In this document: positions 1 to 8,168 of the stretch, one piece after another
How positions within the stretch are numbered: the first letter of the stretch is position 1
How the letters are laid out: the number at the start of each line of letters is the position of its first letter
IMG/VR virus record: IMGVR_UViG_3300030328_001643
Location: 1-23,429 of that record
Source: a virus
Strand: one strand, 5' to 3'
Length of the DNA: 23,429 bases
Translations under genes and position numbers: made by a program
Notes under the pieces: generated by a model
Database searches by the model: none
Told to the model about the DNA's origin: nothing
The model's input: the letters and a program-made list of their open reading frames with translations, nothing else

Positions 1-1185
1 ACAACCGAGGAGCATCAGCAACTCAAAGACAGCCTGCAAAGGTTCGGAATCGTTGATCCTGTTATAGTAAATAATAACAAAGAACGAAAAAACATCTTAG
101 TAGGAGGACATCAAAGGGTGCGAATTTGGAAGGAACTAGGAAACGAAACAATCCCTGCCGTTGAAATTAACCTAACATACGAAAAGGAGCGAGAACTTAA
201 TGTAAGATTAAACAAGAACGTGGGTAGTTGGGATCACGATATGATGGCTAACCACTTCGATGTGGAGGAGCTCACAGATTGGGGTTTTAAAGCTGAGGAG
301 TTATTCTTCCAGGATGACATAGTAACAGATGGAAATATACCTGATGATGAAGTGCCTGAAATAAAACAAAGCCGTGTATCTTTTGGAGATGTGTATCAAT
401 TAGGAAACCACCGACTAATGTGTGGAGATAGCACCAACGAAAAGGATGTAGAAAAACTAATGAACGGAGAAAAAGCAGATCTAATTTTTACAGATCCACC
501 ATACGGAGTAAGCTACAAAGGAACTGACTTCGATATTATAAAAAATGATAACCTAAGAGGAGAACCACTCTACGAATTATTATATAATTCTTTTAAAAAT
601 CTGTTTAAATTCTCAAAACAAAATCCTGCAGTTTATATATGGCACGCTAGTAAAACACAAATGATATTCGAAACTGCAATAAATGATGCAGGCTTTGAAG
701 TAAAAGAGCAACTGATATGGAATAAAGGAATGAGCCTAGGAAGGAGTGACTACCACTGGGCTCACGAGCCGTGCTTTTATGTGAGAAAAAAAGGACACAA
801 TAATGAATGGTTCGGAGATCGTAAAAACAAAACCATACTACGAGAAGGCACAATCGACTATGATAAATTTAAAAAGAAGGAGTTGATCCAAATTATAAAT
901 GCAATGCGAGATGAAAGCTCAAGCTGGGAAATAAAAAAAGACAGCGTGCAATCTTACAAACACCCCACACAAAAGCCTGTAGACTTATGTATTAGAGCTT
1001 TAGTAAACAATACAGAAGCAAAACACACCGTGCTGGATTTATTCGGAGGATCAGGAAGCACTATGATAGCAGCTCAAAAATTAAACAGGCGATCCTACAC
1101 GATGGAACTAGACCAAAAGTATGCAAGCGTAGTAGTGGAAAGGTGGGAGCAATACACTGGCGAGAAGGCACAAAAGGTAAAGTAA
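1..1185 (+). CDS. ParB-like nuclease/DNA N6-adenine methyltransferase fusion (5' partial)
   Basis: The reading frame is open from base 1, so the true start lies left of the window and 394 residues are visible. The N-terminal part has the ParB/Srx-type pattern GGHQR (about residues 35-39), followed by a helical region. The C-terminal part is a beta-class amino-methyltransferase: the catalytic DPPY at about residues 165-168, then HPTQKP, then the SAM-binding motif DLFGGSGST near residue 350. The order DPPY before FGGSG defines the beta class, and DPPY (not SPPY) favours adenine N6 methylation. ParB-methylase fusions are common beside phage terminases. A role in protecting phage DNA from restriction or marking it for packaging is inference. 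A GTG at 118 could start a shorter protein, but that would discard the conserved ParB motif. Confidence 0.9.
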   Translation, partial: TTEEHQQLKDSLQRFGIVDPVIVNNNKERKNILVGGHQRVRIWKELGNETIPAVEINLTYEKERELNVRLNKNVGSWDHDMMANHFDVEELTDWGFKAEELFFQDDIVTDGNIPDDEVPEIKQSRVSFGDVYQLGNHRLMCGDSTNEKDVEKLMNGEKADLIFTDPPYGVSYKGTDFDIIKNDNLRGEPLYELLYNSFKNLFKFSKQNPAVYIWHASKTQMIFETAINDAGFEVKEQLIWNKGMSLGRSDYHWAHEPCFYVRKKGHNNEWFGDRKNKTILREGTIDYDKFKKKELIQIINAMRDESSSWEIKKDSVQSYKHPTQKPVDLCIRALVNNTEAKHTVLDLFGGSGSTMIAAQKLNRRSYTMELDQKYASVVVERWEQYTGEKAQKVK

Positions 1186-1212
1186 AAAAAAACCCCCTGA
1201 GTTAGGAGGTTA
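1184..1212. terminator. Hairpin after the methyltransferase, with its U-tract on the - strand
   Basis: AACCCCCT (1191-1198) pairs with AGGAGGTT (1204-1211) with one mismatch around a 5-nt loop. An A run lies immediately to the left. Read on the - strand this is a stem followed by a T tract, the classic intrinsic terminator. Read on the + strand the stem lacks a U tract, so + strand termination is uncertain. It may block antisense transcription or stabilise the 3' end. Confidence 0.45.
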
Positions 1213-1267
1213 AAAACTATGGAAGTTTTAACTTTTACGACTCGGCAAAAATATAAAAAGAAATCAA

Positions 1268-1399
1268 ATGGCAAAGATTAATCAATTTTTTTTTAGGAAA
1301 AAGAAACAAAAGAAACGAAAAGGAATACATAGCAAGAATAAAAGTAGAACTAAAGGTGGACCTCAATATGTGAAACCTTACAAAGGACAAGGAAGATGA
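1268..1399 (+). CDS. Small very basic protein (43 aa) upstream of terminase
   Basis: This short frame starts at ATG 1268 after an A-rich leader and ends at TGA 1397-1399, overlapping the next start as ATGA, a sign of translational coupling. The product is extremely basic: a lysine/arginine cluster follows MAKINQFFF, and it ends with KPYKGQGR. Short Lys/Arg-rich proteins with a GQGR-like end appear to be a recurring element beside terminase genes in Bacteroidota phages; that is from memory and not verified here. The charge suggests nucleic-acid binding, but no function is known. The overlapping - strand frame at 1235-1450 is judged a shadow. Confidence 0.6.
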   Translation: MAKINQFFFRKKKQKKRKGIHSKNKSRTKGGPQYVKPYKGQGR

Positions 1400-1587
1400 T
1401 ACACTTTCAATGTAACAAATGTGGAAAAGAAAAGAAACTGATGAAAGCAACTCTTGAAGTTATAGATGGCAAAGTAAGAACTAGAGAAGCCCTATGTAAA
1501 TGCGGAAATTATATGCAGGAGCAGGAAAAAGACTTCGGGGGGTTTCCTGGAATAATAAGAACTGAGCCGACACTAAATAAAAAGTGA
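1396..1587 (+). CDS. Small zinc-ribbon protein (63 aa)
   Basis: The product has two cysteine pairs, CNKCG near residues 6-10 and CKCG near residues 34-37, separated by a basic stretch. This is the layout of a minimal four-cysteine zinc ribbon. Its start overlaps the preceding stop by ATGA, and its stop overlaps the small terminase start by TGATG, so it belongs to the packaging operon. Zinc ribbons here would most simply bind DNA or a terminase partner, but I do not recognise a named family. The C-terminal 20 residues are polar and look disordered. Confidence 0.65.
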   Translation: MIHFQCNKCGKEKKLMKATLEVIDGKVRTREALCKCGNYMQEQEKDFGGFPGIIRTEPTLNKK

Positions 1588-2063
1588 TGGGGAGAGGAAG
1601 GAAGAAAGTACCAACAAAAATAAAAGAACTTCAGGGAACTGCAAAACCTGAGCGTATGCTTGAAAACGAAATGCAAGTCGCACTCGTTGAAAAGATACCA
1701 CTAGCACCTGAATGGTTAAGCGAAATAGGAAAACAAGAATGGATCAAGGTATGCACGGAACTATTTAATAAGCAAATGCTACATCAGATAGATTTATCAT
1801 TACTAGAAGCGTACTGTAATGCTATAAGTTTACACATTGAAACAGAACAAATGCTAAGAGAAAAAGGAAGGATACAAGTTTATAAAAACGCTGATGGAAC
1901 ACTTAAACATATGCAAGCAGTACCCTATCAAAAGATAGCTAACGATGCCTTAGATAGAGCCTTAAAAATTGCTACTCAATTTGGATTTACTCCAACAGCA
2001 AGGACAAGTATAAACCAACCAACACTGATACAACAAAACAATGAATATAACTTCTTCGAATAA
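1587..2063 (+). CDS. terS: Terminase small subunit, P27 family
   Basis: The N-terminus is basic (GRGRKKVPTKIKELQGT), followed by the helical P27-type core with PLAPEWLSEIGKQEWIKV and a C-terminal helix containing ALKIATQFGFTPTAR. Length (158 aa) and the position just before the large subunit fit P27-family small terminases, which recognise phage DNA and load the motor. A GTG three bases upstream (1584) is possible, but ATG 1587 overlaps the previous TGA as TGATG and is the better start. The 3' end overlaps the large terminase gene by 23 nt. Confidence 0.88.
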   Translation: MGRGRKKVPTKIKELQGTAKPERMLENEMQVALVEKIPLAPEWLSEIGKQEWIKVCTELFNKQMLHQIDLSLLEAYCNAISLHIETEQMLREKGRIQVYKNADGTLKHMQAVPYQKIANDALDRALKIATQFGFTPTARTSINQPTLIQQNNEYNFFE

Positions 2064-3627
2064 AAAAAATAAATATTACTTTGATCAACAATCAGCTGAC
2101 CGAGCCGTTGCATTTATAGAAACGCATATAAGACATTGCAAAGGAGAACTAGCAGGCAAACTATTTAAGTTAGAAGAATGGCAAAAAAAGGATTTAATAG
2201 AACCAATATTCGGATGGAAACATACAGATACAGGACTAAGAAAATACAGATCGGTCTATTGTGAGATAGCACGGAAGAATGGAAAGTCGAGCCTCGGAGC
2301 AGCAATAGGATTATATTTATTATTTGCAGACTCAGAACTGGGATCTGAAATTTTTAGCTGTGCAGGAGATAGAGCTCAAGCGTCTATTATATTTGACTTA
2401 GCAAAGAGAATGATACAACAAGATCCAACGCTCCACAGTAAAGCTAAAGTTTTCAGAAACTCTATAACATTTCCTAGCAAGGGAAACACCTACAAAGTGC
2501 TATCATCAGATGCAAGTTTGCAACACGGACACAATCCAAATGGAATACTTTTTGATGAGCTGCACACCCAAAAGTCAAGAGAATTATATGATACAATGGT
2601 CACAGGTACAGGAGCAAGAACACAGCCTCTACTATTTACAATGACTACTGCAGGATCAAGCAAAACAGATGGAAACATATGCTGGGAGGTTCACGATTAT
2701 GCACAGAAGGTAAAGGATGGAATTATAAAAGATGAATCATTCCTACCAGTATTATATGCTGCAAATGAAACAGATGACATACAAGATCCTGAAACTTGGA
2801 AGAAAGCAAACCCAAATCTAGGAGTGTCGATCACCGAGGAATACCTAAAAAGCGAAGCGAAGCGTGCTGCAGAATTACCCAGCTATGAAAACACCTTTAA
2901 AAGATTACACTTAAACATATGGACTACATCAATAAGCAAATGGATAAGCGACTCAATATGGATGGAAAACTATGAACCAATAGATCTCGAAATTTTAAAA
3001 GGACAAAAATGCTGGGGTGGATTAGACCTAGCATCAACGATGGATCTAAGCTCGCTAGTTTTATATTTTCCTATGGAGGAGCAAAAAGATGTGGTGCTGG
3101 TGTGGTTCTGGTGTCCTGAAGCCTCAGCCGAAATAAGAGGTAGAAAATACAAGCTACCATACGATGAATGGATAAGAGATGAATACATAAAAGCAACACC
3201 AGGAGATGTGCAGGATTATGAATACATACGAAAAGACATAAATAATATTATTGAAGATTATGACTTACAAAGTATAGCCTTTGATAGATGGAACTCAAGC
3301 CAACTGATAATACAACTAAGCCAACAAGATGGAATACCGATGTCACAATTCGGACAAGGATATCGTAGTATGTCTGCACCGAGTAAAGAACTAGAAAAGC
3401 TGGTGCTTAAAAAAGAGATCAATCACTTAAACAATCCTGTGATGAGATGGCAATGCGAAAATGTGCAATTACAGACAGATCCTGCAGGAAACATAAAAAT
3501 AAATAAACAAAGAAGCTCAGAAAAAGTAGATGGAATGGTAGCACTTGTAATGGCTCTGGGCGAAATGATGACAGATGAGAACCCAGGCGAATCAATATAT
3601 AATGATCGTGGAATTTTAACTTTTTAA
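2041..3627 (+). CDS. terL: Terminase large subunit (ATPase and nuclease)
   Basis: This is the DNA-packaging motor, 528 aa, of the Terminase_1 (HK97-like) family. The ATPase domain shows a Walker A-like ARKNGKSS near residue 78 and a Walker B GILFDELHT near residue 170. A TMTTAG segment follows and fits the coupling motif. The C-terminal RNase-H-like nuclease domain has acidic metal ligands in GGLDLASTMDLSS (about residue 326), SIAFDRWN (about 412) and EKVDGMVAL (about 496). All expected motifs are present, so the enzyme looks intact. The start codon lies within the last 23 nt of terS, in another frame, implying coupled translation. Confidence 0.96.
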   Translation: MNITSSNKKNKYYFDQQSADRAVAFIETHIRHCKGELAGKLFKLEEWQKKDLIEPIFGWKHTDTGLRKYRSVYCEIARKNGKSSLGAAIGLYLLFADSELGSEIFSCAGDRAQASIIFDLAKRMIQQDPTLHSKAKVFRNSITFPSKGNTYKVLSSDASLQHGHNPNGILFDELHTQKSRELYDTMVTGTGARTQPLLFTMTTAGSSKTDGNICWEVHDYAQKVKDGIIKDESFLPVLYAANETDDIQDPETWKKANPNLGVSITEEYLKSEAKRAAELPSYENTFKRLHLNIWTTSISKWISDSIWMENYEPIDLEILKGQKCWGGLDLASTMDLSSLVLYFPMEEQKDVVLVWFWCPEASAEIRGRKYKLPYDEWIRDEYIKATPGDVQDYEYIRKDINNIIEDYDLQSIAFDRWNSSQLIIQLSQQDGIPMSQFGQGYRSMSAPSKELEKLVLKKEINHLNNPVMRWQCENVQLQTDPAGNIKINKQRSSEKVDGMVALVMALGEMMTDENPGESIYNDRGILTF

Positions 3628-3637
3628 AAAAAACTTT

Positions 3638-3859
3638 ATGCCAATACCAATAGAAATACTAGCACTACTAAGCCCTGCAGGTTTTGAAAAACGCTTCCAT
3701 AAACACTGCAAAAATTCTAAAAACTATGAACACGCATACGAATTAACTGAAAGAGAATATGAACAAAACTTCGGAAAAAGGAGATACTCCTCATATGATA
3801 GCTTTAGAGTTACTAAAAATCGGAAAAATCGAAACAATGCTACAAGGCGAAATGAATAA
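3638..3859 (+). CDS. Small conserved phage protein between terminase and portal (73 aa)
   Basis: The product begins MPIPIEILALLSPAGF and has a tyrosine-rich core with YEHAYELTEREYEQNFGKRR, then a basic tail rich in Arg, Lys and Asn. It lies 10 nt after terL and 37 nt before the portal gene, so it is probably in the same transcript. I have the impression that similar EHAYE...GKRRY proteins recur at this place in Bacteroidota phages, but I cannot name a family or function. The charge pattern suggests nucleic-acid or capsid-portal contact at most. Confidence 0.6.
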   Translation: MPIPIEILALLSPAGFEKRFHKHCKNSKNYEHAYELTEREYEQNFGKRRYSSYDSFRVTKNRKNRNNATRRNE

Positions 3860-3871
3860 TTAATCGTATAA

Positions 3872-3888
3872 TTGGCGACTTAAAGCCA
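3872..3888. other. Small hairpin before the portal gene
   Basis: TTGGC and GCCAA form a 5-bp stem in the 37-nt gap before the portal start. There is no following T tract, so it is not a convincing terminator. It may be an RNA-processing or translation-control hairpin, or chance. Confidence 0.2.
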
Positions 3889-3896
3889 AAACTTAT

Positions 3897-5129
3897 ATGG
3901 GATTATTAGACACACTGAAAGGTGTTTTTATTAGTAATAAAAAAACTGAAAAACGGAATAATTTTCTAGCAGCAATGACAACTCGAGGATCATCGAGTGG
4001 AATGTCAGTAACAGATGAAACAGCTATGAACTTCACAGCTGTGTGGGCTGCAATCCGAATACTATCAGAATCAATAGCACAACTACCTCTTGCAGTTTAT
4101 CAAGAGGATAAAAAAGGTAATAAAGCCGTTGCGACTAAACATCAACTTTATAACTTACTACACAGAAAGCCAAATGAAAATATGACTACCTATACATTCG
4201 TACAAAAATGTATGATAGACTTATTGACAAGAGGAAACTCATTCGTTTATATAAAAAGAAACGGAGGAGCAAGACCAGTAGAACTCCTACCATTACTACC
4301 CACTGATGTAAAGTTAGTAGAAAATGATGGGATCATATATTATGAATTACAAGAAGGAGGAATCGTTGATCAATACGATATGCTACACTTTAAGGTAATG
4401 AGCAAGGATGGACTTATAGGAATGTCACCAATAGATGTTGGTGCGAATGCAATAGGTTATGGATTAGCTTTAGAAACTTACGGATCTTCTTTCTTTGGAA
4501 ACGGAGCAAAAGTAAGTGGTGTATTATCTACAGATCGTCATCTTTCAGATGAAGCAATCGAAAGATTAAAGGTTTCATTTCAGGAAAACTATACAAGAAT
4601 CGGAGATGCTAATAAAACAATGGTGCTAGAGGAAGGCTTGAAATTTCAACAGATCAGCTTATCAAACGAAGCGTCTCAATTTTTAAATAGTCGTGAGTTT
4701 TCAATAACAGAAATAGCTCGACTTTTTAATTTGCCTCCTCACCTACTTAGGGACTTGACTAAATCCAGCTTTAATAATATATCGGAGCAAAGTAGAGAAT
4801 TCGTGCAGTATTCATTAATGCCTTACTTAGTAATGATGGAAAGCGAAATGAACTGTAAACTATTCAGATCCACTGAACTAGGTAAAGTAGAAGCGAAGTT
4901 TAATGTGAGTGCTTTATTGCGAGGAACTCCAAAAGACAGATCCGAATACTACAGAACAATGCTAAACATTGGAGCAATGAGTATAGATGAAATAAGAGCC
5001 TATGAAGAACTGCCTACAATTGAAGGTGGAGATAATCACTTTATGCAATTAAATATGGCTACCCTTAATGATATAATAGATGGTGGAACTTTAAAAACAG
5101 AAACAAATGCCGATACCAAAACCAAATAA
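3897..5129 (+). CDS. Portal protein, HK97 family
   Basis: The 410-aa product is a typical HK97-type portal, the dodecameric ring at the capsid vertex through which DNA enters. Supporting segments are NFTAVWAAIRILSESIAQLPL near residue 45, the Leu/Pro-rich RPVELLPLLP near 130, and SREFSITEIARLFNLPPHLL near 265, which is the hallmark C-terminal helix region of this family. Length is normal. The gene follows terL and precedes the protease, the canonical order. Its last 23 nt overlap the protease gene in another frame. Confidence 0.95.
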   Translation: MGLLDTLKGVFISNKKTEKRNNFLAAMTTRGSSSGMSVTDETAMNFTAVWAAIRILSESIAQLPLAVYQEDKKGNKAVATKHQLYNLLHRKPNENMTTYTFVQKCMIDLLTRGNSFVYIKRNGGARPVELLPLLPTDVKLVENDGIIYYELQEGGIVDQYDMLHFKVMSKDGLIGMSPIDVGANAIGYGLALETYGSSFFGNGAKVSGVLSTDRHLSDEAIERLKVSFQENYTRIGDANKTMVLEEGLKFQQISLSNEASQFLNSREFSITEIARLFNLPPHLLRDLTKSSFNNISEQSREFVQYSLMPYLVMMESEMNCKLFRSTELGKVEAKFNVSALLRGTPKDRSEYYRTMLNIGAMSIDEIRAYEELPTIEGGDNHFMQLNMATLNDIIDGGTLKTETNADTKTK

Positions 5130-6138
5130 TAAAGAAACTAAAAAAGAATTTATTAATAGGTGTATGGCTGATACAACAATGGTAAATGAGTATGATGAAA
5201 AACAAAGGCTAGCAATATGCGAAGCTCAAATAGAAAATAACAAAACAATGGAAAGAACAATAAATGCACGACATATTAAAAAAATTATTGAAGATGAAGA
5301 AACCATCACTATCGTTTACGGTAAATCTGAAGATTTCGAAGGTGTGGAAATTGATACAGAAAATGAGATCGTGGAGGATGTAGATGAAGTAGTAGAAGAA
5401 AAAGATCACATCCCAGGACATACAGATGAGGAGGAGATAGTCGAGGAGATAGATGAGGAAGAAGAAGAAGAACTCGATGAGGATGATGAGAACGAATACA
5501 GAAGTGGAATGAAAATAAATGTCTGGGATAAAAAACACACCCAAGAAAAGCGATACTTTGAAATAGAAAGCAGGCTAGACACAAAGAATGGGAAAGATGT
5601 GGTAATAGGACACGCTGCGGTTTTTAATAGCCTGAGCGAGGACTTAGGCGGCTTTAGAGAAAAGATCCAACCTGGAGCATTTGATGATGTCTTAGAAAAT
5701 GATGTGCGTGCTTATTTCAACCACGATCCTAACTATCTACTCGGAAGAACAAGTGCAGGAACGCTAAGATTAAGTGTAGATGAACAAGGACTAAGATATG
5801 AACTAGATGTCCCAAATACAACTGCAGGTCGAGATTTAAAAGAAAATATGAGATTAGGGAATATCACTCAATCCAGCTTTGCATTTACAATAGGCAGGGA
5901 TGGTGATGCTTGGGAAAGAAATGAGGATGGTGCTGATATAAGGATCATCAAAAAGGTCAATCGCCTATATGATGTCTCCCCAGTAAGCCTCCCTGCTTAT
6001 CCTTCGGCAAATGACCTAGCACTAGCAACAAGAAGTAATATGCTGGATAAAGAAAACACAAGAAAAGAACTAGAAGCAAAATATGAAGATCATTCTATAT
6101 TGAATTTAAAAATTAATTTATTAAAAAGGAAAAAATGA
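5107..6138 (+). CDS. Prohead protease, HK97/U35 type, with acidic N-terminal extension
   Basis: The maturation protease cleaves scaffold regions inside the prohead. The protease domain occupies about residues 150-315. Candidate catalytic residues are H206 in NHDPNYLLGRT and S257 in SQSSFAFT, followed by LYDVSPVSLPAYP. It is longer than the usual roughly 200 aa because of the N-terminus. Residues 1-45 form a small Cys-containing motif (PKPNNKETKKEF, RCMAD, QRLAICEAQ) that recurs at the N-termini of Bacteroidota phage proteins. Residues about 78-130 are almost pure Asp/Glu with little else. The start overlaps the portal gene by 23 nt and the stop overlaps the capsid start as ATGA. The extension may be a scaffold or inhibitory propeptide; that is inference. 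Confidence 0.92.
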   Translation: MPIPKPNNKETKKEFINRCMADTTMVNEYDEKQRLAICEAQIENNKTMERTINARHIKKIIEDEETITIVYGKSEDFEGVEIDTENEIVEDVDEVVEEKDHIPGHTDEEEIVEEIDEEEEEELDEDDENEYRSGMKINVWDKKHTQEKRYFEIESRLDTKNGKDVVIGHAAVFNSLSEDLGGFREKIQPGAFDDVLENDVRAYFNHDPNYLLGRTSAGTLRLSVDEQGLRYELDVPNTTAGRDLKENMRLGNITQSSFAFTIGRDGDAWERNEDGADIRIIKKVNRLYDVSPVSLPAYPSANDLALATRSNMLDKENTRKELEAKYEDHSILNLKINLLKRKK

Positions 6139-7352
6139 AAAAATCACTAGAACTTAAAGAAACTCGTTCTAGCTTAGTAGATACTCTAGAAGGCATTAAA
6201 AATACTGCAGAAGGAGAGTCGAGAAGCTTGAATGAAGCAGAAAACATCGAAGTGGATAATACATTAAAAGCTATCGATGAGTTAGATGAGCAAATCACTA
6301 GAGCGGAAAGAGTAGAGAAAGAACTAAGAATCTCTGCTGCAGTAAGTGGTGCTAAAGTATCAACAGAATCACCAAAGGAAATGAGAAACTACTCATTCCA
6401 AGAAGCAATGAAGCAAGCAGTAAACGGCTCGCTAAGTGGCTTAGTTAAAGAGATGGATCAAGAAGCAAGAAACGAAAATCCTAATCAAAATTATAGAGGA
6501 GTAGCAATACCTCACTCTATATTAAATCAAAGAGCAGCAGTAACAACTGCAGCGTCAAGTGGATTAGAGGTTCAAAGTTTCACTGATCAATTAGAAGCAA
6601 ACTTAGTGCTAGCGTCAGCAGGTGCTAATTTTTACTCAGGAGTTGCAGATCAAAAATTTCCAATCGTTGAATCAATCTCATCAAGCTGGGTAGCGGAAGA
6701 TCCAGGATCTGATGTAGCAGCAGCAGGATCTACTACTAGCTTAACATTGACACCTAAGAAATTGATCTCAGTTGTTGATTTATCTAGAGAAGCAATGACT
6801 CAAAACGCAGGCTTAGAAGCAGCGATCCGTAGAAATATGGCAGCTAACATCGCTTCTACTTGGGAGAAGGCTTTATTAGCTAAGTCAGATGTATCAGGAG
6901 CTCCTACTTCTATCTTTGCTGATGTTACTGCATCATCAACAGGTGTAACAGCTGCAGACTTTATCGATTTAGAAGCTACAGTACTTGGAAATAATGTACC
7001 ATTAGAAGGAGCTAGAATGGCTTACTTATTTGACAAAGATGCGTACTCGTCAATTAGAACATTACTACAAACTACTGGTGTAGCAGCATTATGGAATCCA
7101 CAAACTAAAGAGTTAAATAACTACTATGGGTTCTTCTCTACAAACGTAGGTAATGGTGGTACTGCTGATAAAGCTCACGCTATCTATGGAGATTTCAGCC
7201 GTGTACATTTAGCACAGTTTGGTGGCTTAGATTTATTATATGATCCATATACTAAGTCAAGACAAGGACTAGGAACTCTTATAGCTACTACTTTAGTTGA
7301 TGGCGATGCAACAGATAATACTACTGCATTTGCAACTTTAGTTGAAGCATAA
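6135..7352 (+). CDS. Major capsid protein, HK97 fold
   Basis: The 405-aa product has the layout of HK97-type capsid precursors. Residues 1-75 form a charged coiled coil (the delta/scaffold domain, normally removed by the protease encoded just upstream). A mature domain follows, starting around residue 105 and including VSGAPTSIFADVTA and KDAYSSIRTLLQTTGVAALWNPQ. The mature part is rich in Ala, Ser and Thr. Isoleucine is encoded mainly by ATC here, whereas neighbours mostly use ATA, consistent with selection for high expression. Translation is coupled to the protease by ATGA. A strong terminator follows within 20 nt. Confidence 0.95.
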   Translation: MKKSLELKETRSSLVDTLEGIKNTAEGESRSLNEAENIEVDNTLKAIDELDEQITRAERVEKELRISAAVSGAKVSTESPKEMRNYSFQEAMKQAVNGSLSGLVKEMDQEARNENPNQNYRGVAIPHSILNQRAAVTTAASSGLEVQSFTDQLEANLVLASAGANFYSGVADQKFPIVESISSSWVAEDPGSDVAAAGSTTSLTLTPKKLISVVDLSREAMTQNAGLEAAIRRNMAANIASTWEKALLAKSDVSGAPTSIFADVTASSTGVTAADFIDLEATVLGNNVPLEGARMAYLFDKDAYSSIRTLLQTTGVAALWNPQTKELNNYYGFFSTNVGNGGTADKAHAIYGDFSRVHLAQFGGLDLLYDPYTKSRQGLGTLIATTLVDGDATDNTTAFATLVEA

Positions 7353-7368
7353 TAGTTAAAAAATTGAA

Positions 7369-7411
7369 GGGAAAATGGGGGGAAATTCTCCCCCTATTTC
7401 TCCTTTTATTT
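7369..7411 (+). terminator. Intrinsic terminator after the major capsid gene
   Basis: A G run (7377-7382) pairs with a C run (7390-7394) around a short loop. The stem extends outward through AAAA/TTT and GG/CC pairing (7369-7375 with 7397-7403). TTTTATTT follows immediately. It ends, or thins out, the packaging/head transcript after the capsid gene, which would help raise capsid mRNA relative to downstream genes. Confidence 0.85.
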
Positions 7412-7592
7412 ACGTATTGCTAAATCAATTCTAAGGCACAAATAAAGCCCTGTGTTGCATTATAGCACTACAATGAACCGAGTATACCTAAAAAGCGAGA
7501 AATTAGAACTGTCGAGATTTGCAGGGTAAGAAAAAGATGGGTAAAAAACGCATAATAAATATTATGTTAAATAGAAAAATAGACAAAATAAT
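7412..7592. other. Gap between head and connector blocks, no clear gene
   Basis: This 180-nt stretch has no long reading frame. CCCTG (7448-7452) and CAGGG (7522-7526) could close a folded RNA of about 80 nt. Two very short frames, 7473-7529 (18 codons) and 7537-7596 (19 codons, its TGA overlapping the next ATG), may be leader peptides or chance. I find no convincing TAnnTTTG promoter box, although a promoter would be expected after the terminator on its left. Confidence 0.3.
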
Positions 7593-8168
7593 ATGAAATA
7601 TTTAGATGTAACTACATATCACGACACTCAAATAGTAAGCACTGCTGACTTAAAAGAACATCTAAGAATAACTTTCAGTGATGATGATACCTACATCGCT
7701 AGTTTAGAAAAAGCGGCTGTTCGTAGACTCGAGGAGTATACTAATCTGTTGTTATTAAACTCTACTGTTAGACAATATGGGTTTGAGTTTTCAGACTTAG
7801 AAGTGTTATTTAAAGGTCCATACTATCCTGAAGGAATAACAAAAGTATACTCATATATAGGTGGATCGTGGGTATTAATAAGTGCTTCTGACATAGAATT
7901 TATAACGAAAAGCCTCCCAATGAGAGTATATAAAATGCCTGATGCTACCCTGTCTACACCTGATGATGTAAAACAAAAATACTATTGTGAGTATCAACTA
8001 GGCTATGAAACCGCAGATGAAATACCTGATCCATTAATACAAGCGATCAAAATAATGGTAGCGGATATGTATGAAAATAGACAAAGCGTGATCGTAGGTA
8101 GACAAGTGTCAGAAATACCAAAAACTGCGGAATATTTAATGATGCCATACAAGATACAAACACTATGA
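7593..8168 (+). CDS. Head-tail connector protein, HK97 gp6-like
   Basis: The 191-aa product starts with a helix-rich segment, STADLKEHLRI then DDTYIASLEKAAVRRLEEYTN. This is the signature of the gp6-like connector family (Phage_connect_1), which forms a ring beneath the portal. A middle beta-rich region is followed by EIPDPLIQAIKIMVADMYENRQ, the conserved C-terminal helix. Position after the capsid gene and before the head closure gene supports the call. The stop overlaps the next start as ATGA. Confidence 0.85.
   Translation: MKYLDVTTYHDTQIVSTADLKEHLRITFSDDDTYIASLEKAAVRRLEEYTNLLLLNSTVRQYGFEFSDLEVLFKGPYYPEGITKVYSYIGGSWVLISASDIEFITKSLPMRVYKMPDATLSTPDDVKQKYYCEYQLGYETADEIPDPLIQAIKIMVADMYENRQSVIVGRQVSEIPKTAEYLMMPYKIQTL

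Noticed and set aside
1235-1450. A - strand 71-codon hydrophobic frame
   Set aside because: Its hydrophobic text comes from the reverse complement of the Lys-rich + strand genes at 1268-1587, which are coupled to each other and to terS.
3638-5136. Shared opening MPIP of the 73-aa protein and the prohead protease as evidence of a duplication
   Set aside because: The similarity stops after four or five residues and is not enough to claim common origin.
5209-5584. Two - strand reading frames of 91 and 111 codons
   Set aside because: They mirror the Asp/Glu-rich stretch of the protease gene (GAT/GAG/GAA give long open frames rich in Phe, Leu, Ile on the other strand) and lack a plausible leader.
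7473-7596. Two micro reading frames of 18 and 19 codons as real genes
   Set aside because: They are too short to support without conservation or expression data. Kept only as a possible leader in the findings.
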